From Fredinandcohnia onubensis (lineage in GTDB: Bacteria; Bacillota; Bacilli; Bacillales; Bacillaceae_L): a stretch of 64,000 nt of DNA. Below, piece by piece: positions 56,002 to 64,000 of this stretch. The position numbers and the translations under genes are program-made. The stretch is taken from contig NZ_NSEA01000003.1 in the NCBI RefSeq assembly GCF_002734285.1, positions 1 through 64,000 of the forward strand, given 5' to 3'. How positions within the stretch are numbered: position 1 is the first letter of the stretch; every line of letters begins with the position of its first letter. The notes under the pieces are model-generated. The model was not told the origin of the DNA and did not search any database. It worked only from the letters and a program-made list of their open reading frames with translations.

Positions 56002-57139
56002 AAGTTTATTTAGTACTCGACTTCGTAAGGAAATTGGGTATCAATGGGGTGTATTTAAAAGTGTAGTAGACTGGACCATTTTCCTGTATTTATTCATTCC
56101 TGCAATTGCAATAGGGGTCTACCATTATTATTTTTGGTGGTCTGATATTCCAAACTGGATTACTGGTTTCCCACTTTCCTTAATATTTATTTTGCTCTAT
56201 TTTTTTTGCTGGGAAGGACGTATTCGGACATTTTTGGAGGAAGCAGACCAATTATTTTTACTTCAAAAGCGCTACCTTGTAGTAGTTTTGAAAAAATCGA
56301 CACGTAATCTATTTGTCCTTGGCTATAGTATAGAAGTATTCATTCTTGTAGGAATACTAGCGCCCTTCTTATTCAATTATTACAACCTATCTTGGTTAGA
56401 AATTCTTAGTGTTACCTTTTATTTTATCAGCCTAAAAGCCCTTATTCTCGGATGGAAGCAAAACCTGGACGATATCGTTTCACCATGGAAAAAAGGCTTT
56501 ATTACAGTTTCCTTATTCATTGTATTAGGTGCTATCACATCTGTAATTGTAGCTTGGGCAGTTGAACAGTTTGCTTTACTATTGGTAATGATTGGCCTTA
56601 TTCAATGGTTCTTATTCTGGAAGACTTCTTCTAAAAGAATAGACAAGCTTACAACCTTCTCTAAGGATGTTGAGCTAGAGAAAATGCTGAAGCTGAAGTA
56701 TGTTAGGAGTATCTTTGTTTTTTCCGAATATGTAGAAAAAACACCAAATCAAAAGAAGCGAAGCCCATATTTTTATCGGAACTCAAAAAGAATTTATAAA
56801 AAACGTAATCGAAATAAAAGCTTACAAGAATTATTTATAAAAGCATTTTTTAGGAACAAAACCTATTTGTTTCAATGTTTACAAATCTCAAGTATCACGA
56901 CGGCAGCCTTGTTTGTGATACCTCCTATTTGGATCAAATGTATAATCTTTTTTGGTTATATTATAATCGTAAGGATGTGGATAAAGATTGTATATAAGCG
57001 GATCCTGTCCAATCATTTTATCGTCAATGTTAGAAAAGATGATATTATTCGGATACAGGCGGAACACTATATTGTGAATTTAATATCGCTTCCTGTAATA
57101 TCAATTGTAGGATTAATACTAATTTTGATCATAGTGTAA
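55994..57139 (+). CDS. ythQ: ABC transporter permease, EcsB-like (YthQ)
   Basis: 381-aa membrane protein. Start MNKSLFSTRLRKEIGYQW, then about eight hydrophobic segments with a large basic cytosolic loop (about 260-290, KKRSPYFYRNSKRIYKKRN). Matches EcsB in length and layout. EcsAB pairs affect secretion and intramembrane proteolysis; the substrate of ythPQ is unknown. Confidence 0.9.
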   Translation: MNKSLFSTRLRKEIGYQWGVFKSVVDWTIFLYLFIPAIAIGVYHYYFWWSDIPNWITGFPLSLIFILLYFFCWEGRIRTFLEEADQLFLLQKRYLVVVLKKSTRNLFVLGYSIEVFILVGILAPFLFNYYNLSWLEILSVTFYFISLKALILGWKQNLDDIVSPWKKGFITVSLFIVLGAITSVIVAWAVEQFALLLVMIGLIQWFLFWKTSSKRIDKLTTFSKDVELEKMLKLKYVRSIFVFSEYVEKTPNQKKRSPYFYRNSKRIYKKRNRNKSLQELFIKAFFRNKTYLFQCLQISSITTAALFVIPPIWIKCIIFFGYIIIVRMWIKIVYKRILSNHFIVNVRKDDIIRIQAEHYIVNLISLPVISIVGLILILIIV

Positions 57140-57150
57140 GGAGAATTAGG

Positions 57151-58560
57151 ATGGAACAGATTAACTGGCTTGAAGAAGTAACAAAACGTAAAGACCAAAT
57201 GATTAAAGATACGCAAGATTTTTTGAGAATAAAAAGTGTCCTTGATGAAGAAAATGGAACACCAACTGCACCGTTTGGAGCGGGAATTGATGAGGCATTA
57301 CACTATTTATTAGACAAAGGCAGTGCGGAAGGCTTTAGTGCTAAAAACCTTGATGGCTACGCAGGACATCTCGAAATGGGTTCTGGAAATGATTTGGTTG
57401 GTATCTTATGCCATATCGATGTTGTACCAGAAGGGGATGGATGGTCTAGTGATCCGTTTGGGGCAGAAATTCATGACGGAAAAATAATTGCAAGGGGCTC
57501 ACTTGATGATAAAGGTCCAACAATGGCTGCATATTACGCGATGAAAATAGTAAAGGAATTAGATTTGCCACTTTCTAAGCGTGTCCGAATGATCATTGGA
57601 ACGGATGAAGAAAGTGATTGGCGCTGTGTCGACCATTATTTTAAGCACGAAGAAATGCCGACAATGGGCTTTGCACCAGATGCGGACTTCCCGATTATTT
57701 ATGCTGAAAAAGGAATCGCCGATTTTGATTTGGTTCAAAAACCGGGTCAAGCTTCTGGTGGTGAGCTTCGCTTAGAGTCATTCAGTTCAGGGCGACGCTA
57801 CAACATGGTTCCTGATTTTGCAGAGGCTAAGCTTGAAGGGAAAGCAAATCTTCAAGAAATGGTGAATGATTTTCAAGAATTTTTACATAAAAACACATTA
57901 GAAGGTCGTGGCATTTGTGATGAAGATACCGTCATTTTTCAGCTTGAAGGTGTGTCTGCTCACGGGATGGAGCCAGACCATGGGAAAAATGCGGGCTTAT
58001 ATTTGGCAACCTTTTTACAAGGATATTCATTAGATGAACAAGCTACGCAATATGTAAAATTCATAAATGAATATTTCGTTGGTGATTCAAGAGGAAGAAG
58101 TCTAGGTGTTGCTTATAGTGATGACATCACAGGTGATCTAACCATTAATGTTGGAAAGCTTTCCTATTCTTCAGTGAACGGTGGAAGACTCGGATTAAAT
58201 TTACGTTACCCTGTAACAAATGATATGGACGGAACGAAGAAGAAACTTGAGGAAGTATGTGAGAAGGTCGGATTTGAGCTTACGAAGTACAGTAATTCTT
58301 CACCACACCATGTTGACAAGAATCATCCATTAATTCAAACTCTTCAAAAAGTCTATGAGGAACAAACTGGTGAAGAGGCCACTTTGGTTTCAATTGGTGG
58401 AGGAACATATGCAAGGTCATTAGAAGCGGGTGTGGCATTCGGACCATTGTTCCCAGGTCGTCCAGATGTTGCCCACCAAAAAGATGAATGTATTTTAGTA
58501 GAGGACTTAGTTAAGGCAACTGCAATTTATGCTCAAGCGATTTATGAGTTAGCGAAATAA
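57151..58560 (+). CDS. pepV: Dipeptidase PepV (M20 family)
   Basis: 469-aa cytosolic zinc dipeptidase. Metal/catalytic blocks ILCHIDVVPEGDGW, ARGSLDDKGPTMA, GTDEESDW and the terminal PDVAHQKDE (His ligand). RBS TAAGGAG, 11 nt after ythQ. Terminator GCCCGCC-CTGTT-GGCGGGC downstream. Confidence 0.95.
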   Translation: MEQINWLEEVTKRKDQMIKDTQDFLRIKSVLDEENGTPTAPFGAGIDEALHYLLDKGSAEGFSAKNLDGYAGHLEMGSGNDLVGILCHIDVVPEGDGWSSDPFGAEIHDGKIIARGSLDDKGPTMAAYYAMKIVKELDLPLSKRVRMIIGTDEESDWRCVDHYFKHEEMPTMGFAPDADFPIIYAEKGIADFDLVQKPGQASGGELRLESFSSGRRYNMVPDFAEAKLEGKANLQEMVNDFQEFLHKNTLEGRGICDEDTVIFQLEGVSAHGMEPDHGKNAGLYLATFLQGYSLDEQATQYVKFINEYFVGDSRGRSLGVAYSDDITGDLTINVGKLSYSSVNGGRLGLNLRYPVTNDMDGTKKKLEEVCEKVGFELTKYSNSSPHHVDKNHPLIQTLQKVYEEQTGEEATLVSIGGGTYARSLEAGVAFGPLFPGRPDVAHQKDECILVEDLVKATAIYAQAIYELAK

Positions 58561-58566
58561 GATGCC

Positions 58567-58596
58567 GAGAAGCCCGCCCTGTTGGCGGGCTTTTAA
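58567..58596 (+). terminator. pepV terminator
   Basis: AAGCCCGCC-CTGTT-GGCGGGCTTTT. Confidence 0.85.
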
Positions 58597-58676
58597 ATTG
58601 GGATTAAGTGCTAACGCCGATAGAATCGGCCCTAGTTTCCCTTTATACGTAAGTTTGCTAAAATGATAAAGTGAAA

Positions 58677-58710
58677 CTTGGGGTCTTACTGCCCGTTAAT
58701 GCGGGATAAA
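58677..58710. repeat. Interspersed repeat, copy 2
   Basis: 34 bp beginning CTTGGGG and ending CGGGATAAA, matching 36849-36882 inversely with two differences. Located 30 bp before ytlP. Confidence 0.85.
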
Positions 58711-58739
58711 ATAAATTATGCTAAAAAAGGGGCTTTAAA

Positions 58740-59309
58740 ATGGAGCATCAAACTCACTACTTTCTTGCACTTGCACTTCCTCCAGAGACGAAAGAGCTCT
58801 TGTTTAAATGGCGCGAAATGCTTGAACCACGCCTTCCGTTTAAGTCATGGGTTCATCCTGAGGATTTACACATTACGCTTGCTTTTTTAGGGGGGCAGGC
58901 ATCGTTTAAACAATTGACTTCCATCAAAAAAGAAATGCCGGAAATCGCTAAGCAGCATCCACACTTTAATCTTCGACTAAATGGGCTAGGAACGTTTGGT
59001 AAATCAGATTCTCCTCGTATCTTATGGGCTGGAGTAGAAGAAAGCGAACCTTTAAGAGCTCTTCAAAAAGATATCTATCAGGTGTGCACGGACTTGGGCT
59101 TTTCCCTTGATAAGCGAAAGTTTACTCCACATATTACAATGGCTAGAAAATGGAAATCTGAAAATCCATTTTCTACAAATGACTTATATGAAGTCGTACA
59201 ACCAAAAGAAGACCAATCACTATTTAAAGCAGAGCATTTTGTGCTATATCAAACTCACTTGAATCGAACGCCGAAGTATCAGCCGTTATCGATATTTTCA
59301 TTGAGCTAA
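58740..59309 (+). CDS. ytlP: RNA 2',3'-cyclic phosphodiesterase (2H family) YtlP/ThpR
   Basis: 189 aa. The two HxTx motifs of 2H phosphoesterases are present: HITLAFLG (about residue 42) and HITMARKW (about 127). Hydrolyses 2',3'-cyclic phosphate termini in vitro in homologues; natural RNA substrate unsettled. RBS AAAGGGG. Confidence 0.92.
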   Translation: MEHQTHYFLALALPPETKELLFKWREMLEPRLPFKSWVHPEDLHITLAFLGGQASFKQLTSIKKEMPEIAKQHPHFNLRLNGLGTFGKSDSPRILWAGVEESEPLRALQKDIYQVCTDLGFSLDKRKFTPHITMARKWKSENPFSTNDLYEVVQPKEDQSLFKAEHFVLYQTHLNRTPKYQPLSIFSLS

Positions 59310-59325
59310 AAAAGGGGAATTTTTC

Positions 59326-59721
59326 ATGAGATTTGTTAAGATTTGTTTTCAAATCGCCATTTTATATATGATTTATTGGGTAGGAACATTGATACAAGGC
59401 CTTTTACACACATCAATTCCAGGTAGTATTATTGGGATGATTTTGTTATTTATCTTGTTACAAACAAACATCATTAAAGAAAAATGGCTAGGAGAAGGGG
59501 CACAATTTTTACTTGCGTATTTGGCACTGCTCTTTGTGCCAGCAACTGTTGGGATTATGGATTACCTCTCCTTTTTCAAAGGGAAGGGCCTTATTACGGT
59601 TGCCATTGTGTTGTTCAGTACAATTCTAGTTATGCTTACTTCAAGTATAGTTGGTGACAAATTAGCAGCTAGAAAACAACAGAAACAAAGCAAGAGTATC
59701 GGGGAGGGCTTTGGAGCATGA
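59326..59721 (+). CDS. CidA/LrgA-family holin-like protein
   Basis: 131 aa with four membrane helices; the family start QIAILYMIYWVGTLIQ and SIPGSIIGMILLFILL region are typical. CidA-type proteins form oligomeric membrane assemblies linked to programmed lysis and to pyruvate or overflow metabolism. Overlaps the cidB start by 4 nt. RBS AAGGGGA. Confidence 0.9.
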   Translation: MRFVKICFQIAILYMIYWVGTLIQGLLHTSIPGSIIGMILLFILLQTNIIKEKWLGEGAQFLLAYLALLFVPATVGIMDYLSFFKGKGLITVAIVLFSTILVMLTSSIVGDKLAARKQQKQSKSIGEGFGA

Positions 59722-60404
59722 ACACTCTATATGCGATTAGCTCTATCGTTTGTACGATCATTATTTTTCTTTTGATGACAAGACTGTATAAGCGATATAC
59801 CCACCCGTTACTAGTTCCAATTGCAACAACTACGTTTGTGATTCTTATTATCTTGTTATTCCTCTCAATCTCTTATGAAACTTATATGTTGGGTGGGAAA
59901 TGGATAGATGAGTTACTCGGGCCTGCAGTGGTGGCATTGGCCTATCCTTTGTATCAAAATCGCAGATCGTTAAAGGAATTTTTCATTCCGATTATCATTG
60001 GCGTGTTTGTAGGTTCAACGACAGGAATCATAACAGGACTTTATTTTTCAAAAGTATTAGCAATCGACTCAGATATTATCCTTTCTCTTGCTCCAAAATC
60101 AGTGACATCTCCGGTTGCTATGGATATTGCAAGTGTGACGGGAGGAATTCCTGCATTGGCGGCCGTTTATGTGATGTTTGCGGGAATTTCGGGTGCTATG
60201 TTTGGTCCACTTCTTTTAAAAATGGTTAAGGTTAATCACTTTGTTGGTGTTGGTTTAGGTTTTGGAACAGCATCACATGGAATTGGTACAGCAAGGGCAT
60301 TGGAAATAGGAACAAATCAAGGGGCCATAAGCTCGATTGCGATGATTTTAAGTGCGGTCTATACATCGATCATATTGCCAGTATTGTTTTCTTTTTTTCT
60401 ATAA
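59718..60404 (+). CDS. CidB/LrgB-family membrane protein
   Basis: 228 aa, 6-7 helices. LGPAVVALAYPLYQNR, LAPKSVTSPVAMDIA and FGTASHGIGTARALEIG are the LrgB signatures. Translationally coupled with the CidA-like gene. No LytSR or CidR regulator lies next to them. Confidence 0.93.
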   Translation: MNTLYAISSIVCTIIIFLLMTRLYKRYTHPLLVPIATTTFVILIILLFLSISYETYMLGGKWIDELLGPAVVALAYPLYQNRRSLKEFFIPIIIGVFVGSTTGIITGLYFSKVLAIDSDIILSLAPKSVTSPVAMDIASVTGGIPALAAVYVMFAGISGAMFGPLLLKMVKVNHFVGVGLGFGTASHGIGTARALEIGTNQGAISSIAMILSAVYTSIILPVLFSFFL

Positions 60405-60419
60405 TGAGGTGTAAAGAAG

Positions 60420-61139
60420 TTGGGACAATTAATAAAATTGCAGGATTATATATCTAGGTATGAGATTGATATGTTTCGGTATCCCGGCCAGTTTATCCGG
60501 CAAAAGAGAAAACAATGGGAACAGTCAACGTTAGAGAAGCAACATTTTCTTGATCATATCTTTGATTTTCAAATGAAGTGGGCAAGTTCCACGATTCTGG
60601 AAAAATCATATATAGATAAGGAATTTTACAAAGATCATAATTTAAAATACTTTCTTCAGCGATTTCCAGACACATATCTTGTATTATATAGACCTATATT
60701 TAAGTTGAAAAATGCACCGGTTGAAGTGGAAATTATCATGATTAGCCCGACGACAACTTGGTTAATTACAATTCTTGAAGGGGAAGAAAATAGTGTGTTT
60801 ATAGGCACAAATGATAGGTTTTGGATTGAACGAAAAGGAAAGCATGATAAAAAAGTGTTATCACCGATGATTGAACTGGATCGGATGGATGGTATCGTTC
60901 GTACGATTTATTCTTTATATGATATCGAGCTACCAATTCGGAAAGTGATATTGAATCGTACAGGCTATATTGATTTTCCGCTTGCCCCATTTGATGTGGA
61001 TTTAGTGGAAAAAAGAAAGTATGAAGAGTGGTTCACCGGGTTGCGAAAGATGAGTTCTCCATTAAAACATATGCAATTAAAAGCAGGCAATGCGTTACTA
61101 CAATACTGTCATACTGTTTGTGTGCGCAGAATGGATTAG
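60420..61139 (+). CDS. ytlQ: YtlQ-like conserved protein with possible NERD-type nuclease core
   Basis: 239-aa soluble protein. The central segment VEVEIIMISPTTTWLITILEGE and following FIGTNDRFWIE have the beta-strand layout of NERD-like restriction-endonuclease folds, but I cannot identify a complete PD-D/EXK site, so activity is doubtful. The position before ytlR matches B. subtilis ytlQ. Start TTG 60420 after GAGGTG. Terminator GGGTGCA/TGCACCC follows. Confidence 0.72.
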   Translation: MGQLIKLQDYISRYEIDMFRYPGQFIRQKRKQWEQSTLEKQHFLDHIFDFQMKWASSTILEKSYIDKEFYKDHNLKYFLQRFPDTYLVLYRPIFKLKNAPVEVEIIMISPTTTWLITILEGEENSVFIGTNDRFWIERKGKHDKKVLSPMIELDRMDGIVRTIYSLYDIELPIRKVILNRTGYIDFPLAPFDVDLVEKRKYEEWFTGLRKMSSPLKHMQLKAGNALLQYCHTVCVRRMD

Positions 61140-61167
61140 GGTGCAAAAGAATGCACCCTTTTTTCAT
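61139..61167 (+). terminator. ytlQ terminator
   Basis: AGGGTGCA-AAAGAA-TGCACCCTTTTTT. Confidence 0.85.
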
Positions 61168-61231
61168 TGTCATCTCTATAAATATAAAATACTATTAAGT
61201 CATGAATGTCATATTCTTTTGAGGATAAACT

Positions 61232-62167
61232 ATGAAACTTTTGATTTTTATTGTAAATAAACAGGCTGGGAACGGTAAGGGACTAAAAGTCTGGAACCAG
61301 CTTAAACATGATTTAGAACAGAAAAAAATCCACTATCGTTCTTTCTTCACAAAATACCCAAATCATGCCGGTGAATTGGCGCGACAAATCGGTTCAATGT
61401 TTGAAGATAAGGTGGAGGCTGTCATTGCTGTTGGGGGGGATGGAACCATTAATGAAGTCGTAAATGGCATGGTGTATTATCCCGAGATTAAGGTAGGGTA
61501 TATCCCAGCTGGCTCTGGAAATGACTTTTCAAGAGGTTTTAAGGTGCCAAAATCTCCATTAGATGCACTCACCTTCATTATTCGCAATAAATCAGGTAAA
61601 GGAAAATTGTTTGATATCGGAAAATGCAAGCTTCAAGGGAAAACTAAGAGTTCCTATTTTGTGAGTAGCTTAGGCACAGGTTTTGACGCTGCAGTTGCGA
61701 AGCGAACAAATGAATCGACAATGAAGAAATACTTAAATAAGGTACATCTCGGCTCATTAGCATACGTCGGTGCACTGATCCGCCTCCTTTTTACCTATCA
61801 CCTTACGAACGTTACAGTAAACATTGACGGGAAAGACTTCCATTATGAAGATGTTTGGTTTGTGACCGTTTCAAATCAACCTTTTTATGGAGGAGGAATG
61901 AAAATAGCACCACAGGCAAAGACAACAGATGGTTTCTTTGATATTACGGTTGTTCATCATCTTTCAAGAATCAAACTTCTATTTGTATTTGCGACAGTTT
62001 TCTTCGGAGCTCATACCAAGTTTAAGGAAATTGCGCAGCATAAAGGTGTAACTATTCGTATTGAATCAGATGAGAAAATGTTTGTTCATGCGGATGGCGA
62101 ATTCATTGGCCAAACTCCTGTTCAGGTTGAAGTTCAGCATCGAAAAATACCCTTTTTGGTCAAATAA
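61232..62167 (+). CDS. ytlR: Diacylglycerol-kinase-family lipid kinase YtlR
   Basis: 311 aa. DAGK catalytic domain: NKQAGNGKG near the start, VGGDGTINEVVNG (nucleotide site, about residues 68-80) and PAGSGNDFSRGF (about 92-103); a second beta-rich domain carries GGGMKIAPQAKTTDG. It phosphorylates a lipid or sphingoid-like substrate by homology; substrate not determinable. Confidence 0.92.
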   Translation: MKLLIFIVNKQAGNGKGLKVWNQLKHDLEQKKIHYRSFFTKYPNHAGELARQIGSMFEDKVEAVIAVGGDGTINEVVNGMVYYPEIKVGYIPAGSGNDFSRGFKVPKSPLDALTFIIRNKSGKGKLFDIGKCKLQGKTKSSYFVSSLGTGFDAAVAKRTNESTMKKYLNKVHLGSLAYVGALIRLLFTYHLTNVTVNIDGKDFHYEDVWFVTVSNQPFYGGGMKIAPQAKTTDGFFDITVVHHLSRIKLLFVFATVFFGAHTKFKEIAQHKGVTIRIESDEKMFVHADGEFIGQTPVQVEVQHRKIPFLVK

Positions 62168-62232
62168 GCCTTTTTGGTACTATTTGCCTGTGTTATTTTT
62201 GCTATTTTTTATAGCGAAAAAGTTTCTTTATC

Positions 62233-62262
62233 TTGACTTTAATTGTAATTCAACGCTAAAAT
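62233..62262 (+). promoter_or_regulatory. Sigma-A promoter before ytmP
   Basis: TTGACT (62233-62238), 18-nt spacer, TAAAAT (62257-62262). Confidence 0.5.
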
Positions 62263-62267
62263 TTAGT

Positions 62268-62316
62268 AAGATAGCTATTGTTATATGATTTGTTCAATAG
62301 CTGTCTTTTTTATTTT
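62268..62316 (+). terminator. Hairpin terminator between ytlR and ytmP
   Basis: AAGATAGCTATTG (62268-62280) pairs with CAATAGCTGTCTT (62295-62307) and is followed by T3ATTTT. It lies downstream of the ytmP promoter, so it may act as an attenuator as well as ytlR terminator. Confidence 0.75.
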
Positions 62317-62338
62317 ATATTTATTAGGAAATGTTGTG

Positions 62339-63133
62339 TTGAAATTGGAGATAAACTGGCTTACATACGTATTAGGCAACGAGTGGGAATACTCCCCAGC
62401 GGGTGGTGCAACGGGAGACGCGTATTTTGCCCAATTAAATGATAAAAAAATATTTCTTAAACGAAATTCATCCCCGTTTCTTGCGGTTCTTTCTGCAGAA
62501 GGGATTGTTCCGAAGTTAATTTGGACGAAGCGTCTCGAGAATGGCGATGTTGTCACAGCACAGCAATGGCTCAGCGGCAGAGAATTGAAACCTGCTGAGA
62601 TGAACGGTGAAAATGTGGCGGGATTACTTAAAAAGATTCATCAGTCCAATGAGCTATTAGAAATGCTAAGACGTATAGGTAAAAAGCCTATAGAAGCCAA
62701 GGATGTATTGGACGATGTATTACGAAAATTGCATCCAGACTTATTAAAGTTTGAAATTGTAAACAAGGCCATCACATTTTTAGAGCAAGAACTTGTGAAT
62801 ATGGACCATGATCATAATGTCGTTTGTCATTCTGATGTCAATCATAACAATTGGTTATTATCAGATAGCAATGAGCTCTACTTAATTGACTGGGATGGAG
62901 CGATGATTGCAGATCCTGCAGTTGATATTGGTATGCTTTTACATTGGTATATAAAAAAAGAAGACTGGCCAAATTGGATCAGTCTCTACGGAATGGAATT
63001 AACAGATAATCTGCTTCTGCGTATGAAATGGTATGTGGTTGCACAATCTTTGCATCTTTTAGGTTGGTACCAGGTAAAAAAGAAGGAGAAGGAAATCCTT
63101 CATTGGCTGCAATATTTGGAGCATTTATTATGA
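62339..63133 (+). CDS. ytmP: Phosphotransferase-fold (APH/choline-kinase-like) protein YtmP
   Basis: 264 aa. SPAGGATGDAYFA (glycine loop), VVCHSDVNHNNWLL (catalytic loop, Asp-x3-Asn-like) and YLIDWDGA (metal Asp) are the kinase-like motifs of the aminoglycoside/choline kinase family. The substrate is unknown. Start uncertain: TTG 62339 (nine bases after AGGA) chosen, GTG 62336 and TTG 62345 possible. An upstream ATG at 62285 would fall inside the terminator hairpin loop. It overlaps ytzH tail to tail by 6 nt. Confidence 0.85.
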   Translation: MKLEINWLTYVLGNEWEYSPAGGATGDAYFAQLNDKKIFLKRNSSPFLAVLSAEGIVPKLIWTKRLENGDVVTAQQWLSGRELKPAEMNGENVAGLLKKIHQSNELLEMLRRIGKKPIEAKDVLDDVLRKLHPDLLKFEIVNKAITFLEQELVNMDHDHNVVCHSDVNHNNWLLSDSNELYLIDWDGAMIADPAVDIGMLLHWYIKKEDWPNWISLYGMELTDNLLLRMKWYVVAQSLHLLGWYQVKKKEKEILHWLQYLEHLL

Positions 63134-63406
63134 GTATTGGTCAATATCTGAAATCCATTGATTAATTTGATTTTGATGTGATTCAATATGGTTATCTAGA
63201 TGCTGGGTATATTGGCCTTGTTGACTATAGGAATAGACGTCTGTTAAAACCTGTTTCACACTCTGGTCAATATTTGGGTTTGCCAGAAGGGATTGAATCA
63301 GTCTTCCTAATTGTTCGCATTCAGATACTGTACCACAGCAATCCATTTGATGATTTGATAATATATCCTTTAAAATATCCATTTGATGTGTATGATCTAG
63401 AGGCAT
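63128..63406 (-). CDS. ytzH: YtzH-like protein
   Basis: 92 aa, helical, His/Gln-rich (PLDHTHQMDILKDILSNHQ). Contains CCGTVSECEQL. Matches YtzH in length and position between ytmP and trmB. Function unknown. Start ATG 63406 after AAGGAAG. Confidence 0.85.
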   Translation of the reverse strand: MPLDHTHQMDILKDILSNHQMDCCGTVSECEQLGRLIQSLLANPNIDQSVKQVLTDVYSYSQQGQYTQHLDNHIESHQNQINQWISDIDQYS

Positions 63407-63603
63407 TTTAGAACACTTCCTTTTTGATGTTGTCTCTATACTACATTTCCATGAAATGACCATTTTTATACGAAGTAAACACGAAACTCACCAATCGGTG
63501 GGTTTACGTTGTTTTTTGGCATAAAATCGTCTAACAAAGCCTTGCACGAATGCTTTGGACATGTTATTCTTTTGTGCGATACAACTTAAATGAGGTGGCA
63601 ATC

Positions 63604-64000
63604 ATGCGTTTGCGCAATAAACCGTGGGCGAAGGAAAGATTAGCTTCATACCCACAGTACGTAATCGAGAATCCAGTTGAACATAAAGGGAACTGGAATC
63701 AAGTTTTTGGAAATGATAATCCGATTCATATAGAAGTAGGTACAGGTAAAGGCAGATTTGTTACAGAGATGGCAAAAGCTCATCCTAATATCAACTATAT
63801 TGGGATTGAATTATATGAAAGTGTCATAGTCGCAGCTTTAGACCGTGTGATTGAGGCAGAGATACCCAATCTTAAATTATTGAATCAAAATGCAGATAAA
63901 CTTAGGGACTTTTTTGAAAAAGGAGAAGTTGACCGCGTTTATCTCAATTTTAGTGATCCATGGCCAAAGACACGTCATGAAAAACGTCGCTTAACCTACA
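63604..64000 (+). CDS. trmB: tRNA (guanine-N7)-methyltransferase TrmB, 5' part
   Basis: Cut by the window end; 132 codons visible. [17 protein letters not shown] start, SAM motif [17 protein letters not shown] and [19 protein letters not shown] (catalytic/tRNA-binding) are diagnostic of TrmB, which methylates G46 in tRNA variable loops. RBS ATGAGGTGG. Equivalent to B. subtilis YtmQ. Confidence 0.96.
   Translation, partial: MRLRNKPWAKERLASYPQYVIENPVEHKGNWNQVFGNDNPIHIEVGTGKGRFVTEMAKAHPNINYIGIELYESVIVAALDRVIEAEIPNLKLLNQNADKLRDFFEKGEVDRVYLNFSDPWPKTRHEKRRLTY

Noticed and set aside
59326-60404. Phage holin/lysis cassette
   Set aside because: The pair is the chromosomal CidAB/LrgAB type with LrgB signatures. 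No endolysin or phage genes are adjacent.

Overview
This window is a low-GC Gram-positive chromosome segment, most likely from a spore-forming Bacillaceae member (Bacillus in the broad sense). The evidence is the 21-gene tRNA cluster in the same gene order as B. subtilis trnB, strong AGGAGG-type ribosome binding sites with several TTG/GTG starts, S-box and T-box leaders, sporulation-linked genes (cse60, a SpoVB/MurJ-like flippase), and a backbone that follows the B. subtilis menA-to-trmB block gene by gene. Genes are called from protein motifs and local order; no database search was possible.

Layout. 1-2343 holds the 3' end of a 5S rRNA and then 21 intact tRNA genes ending in a terminator. 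The array is interrupted at tRNA-Asp and tRNA-Gly(TCC). At each place a truncated 5' copy of the tRNA gene is followed by a ~130-bp insert and then the complete gene. The two inserts are relatives of each other, with conserved blocks, a compensatory-paired stem and an internal 39-nt duplication. This is the most unusual object in the window. 2451-6068 holds a small gene and two frameshifted genes (AIM24-family protein, penicillin acylase). 6103-15784 is yteA, menA and the menFDHBEC menaquinone operon. 15821-20668 is a metal and small-protein area: ZIP transporter, DUF1540 protein, solitary ZnuA-like binding protein with a Zur-type operator, carbonic anhydrase, YtkA-like lipoprotein, YidD, luxS. 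20699-28934 holds an amidase, a Dps protein with a sigma-B promoter, a threonine aldolase, a NUDIX hydrolase, an ABC importer and a YtmA-type hydrolase. 29079-38247 contains pckA, S-box/metK, ytoA, ytpB, ytqAB, ytzC, a four-copy 53-bp tandem repeat and an MFS exporter.

38364-43379 departs from the B. subtilis order. It carries a complete sigma-54 module (PAS-AAA+ activator, three palindromic upstream sites, a -24/-12 promoter) driving a GntP permease and a 3-hydroxybutyrate dehydrogenase-like enzyme, followed by a copper nitrite reductase gene (nirK) with an Fnr-type palindrome. 43791-64000 returns to the backbone: T-box/leuS, M42 peptidase, ytwF, two membrane/secreted proteins, cse60, ytfP, a DCC protein, ytgP, a 16S pseudouridine synthase, ytzE, the EcsAB-like ythPQ pair, pepV, ytlP, a CidAB/LrgAB pair, ytlQ, ytlR, ytmP, ytzH and the start of trmB.

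Functional themes are respiration (menaquinone, nitrite reduction), gluconeogenic or ketone-body carbon use (pckA, hydroxybutyrate), methionine/SAM and AI-2 metabolism (metK, luxS), zinc homeostasis and stress protection. Several short interspersed repeats occur more than once or as hairpins in intergenic spaces (15782, 28951, 36630, 36849, 44055, 58677).
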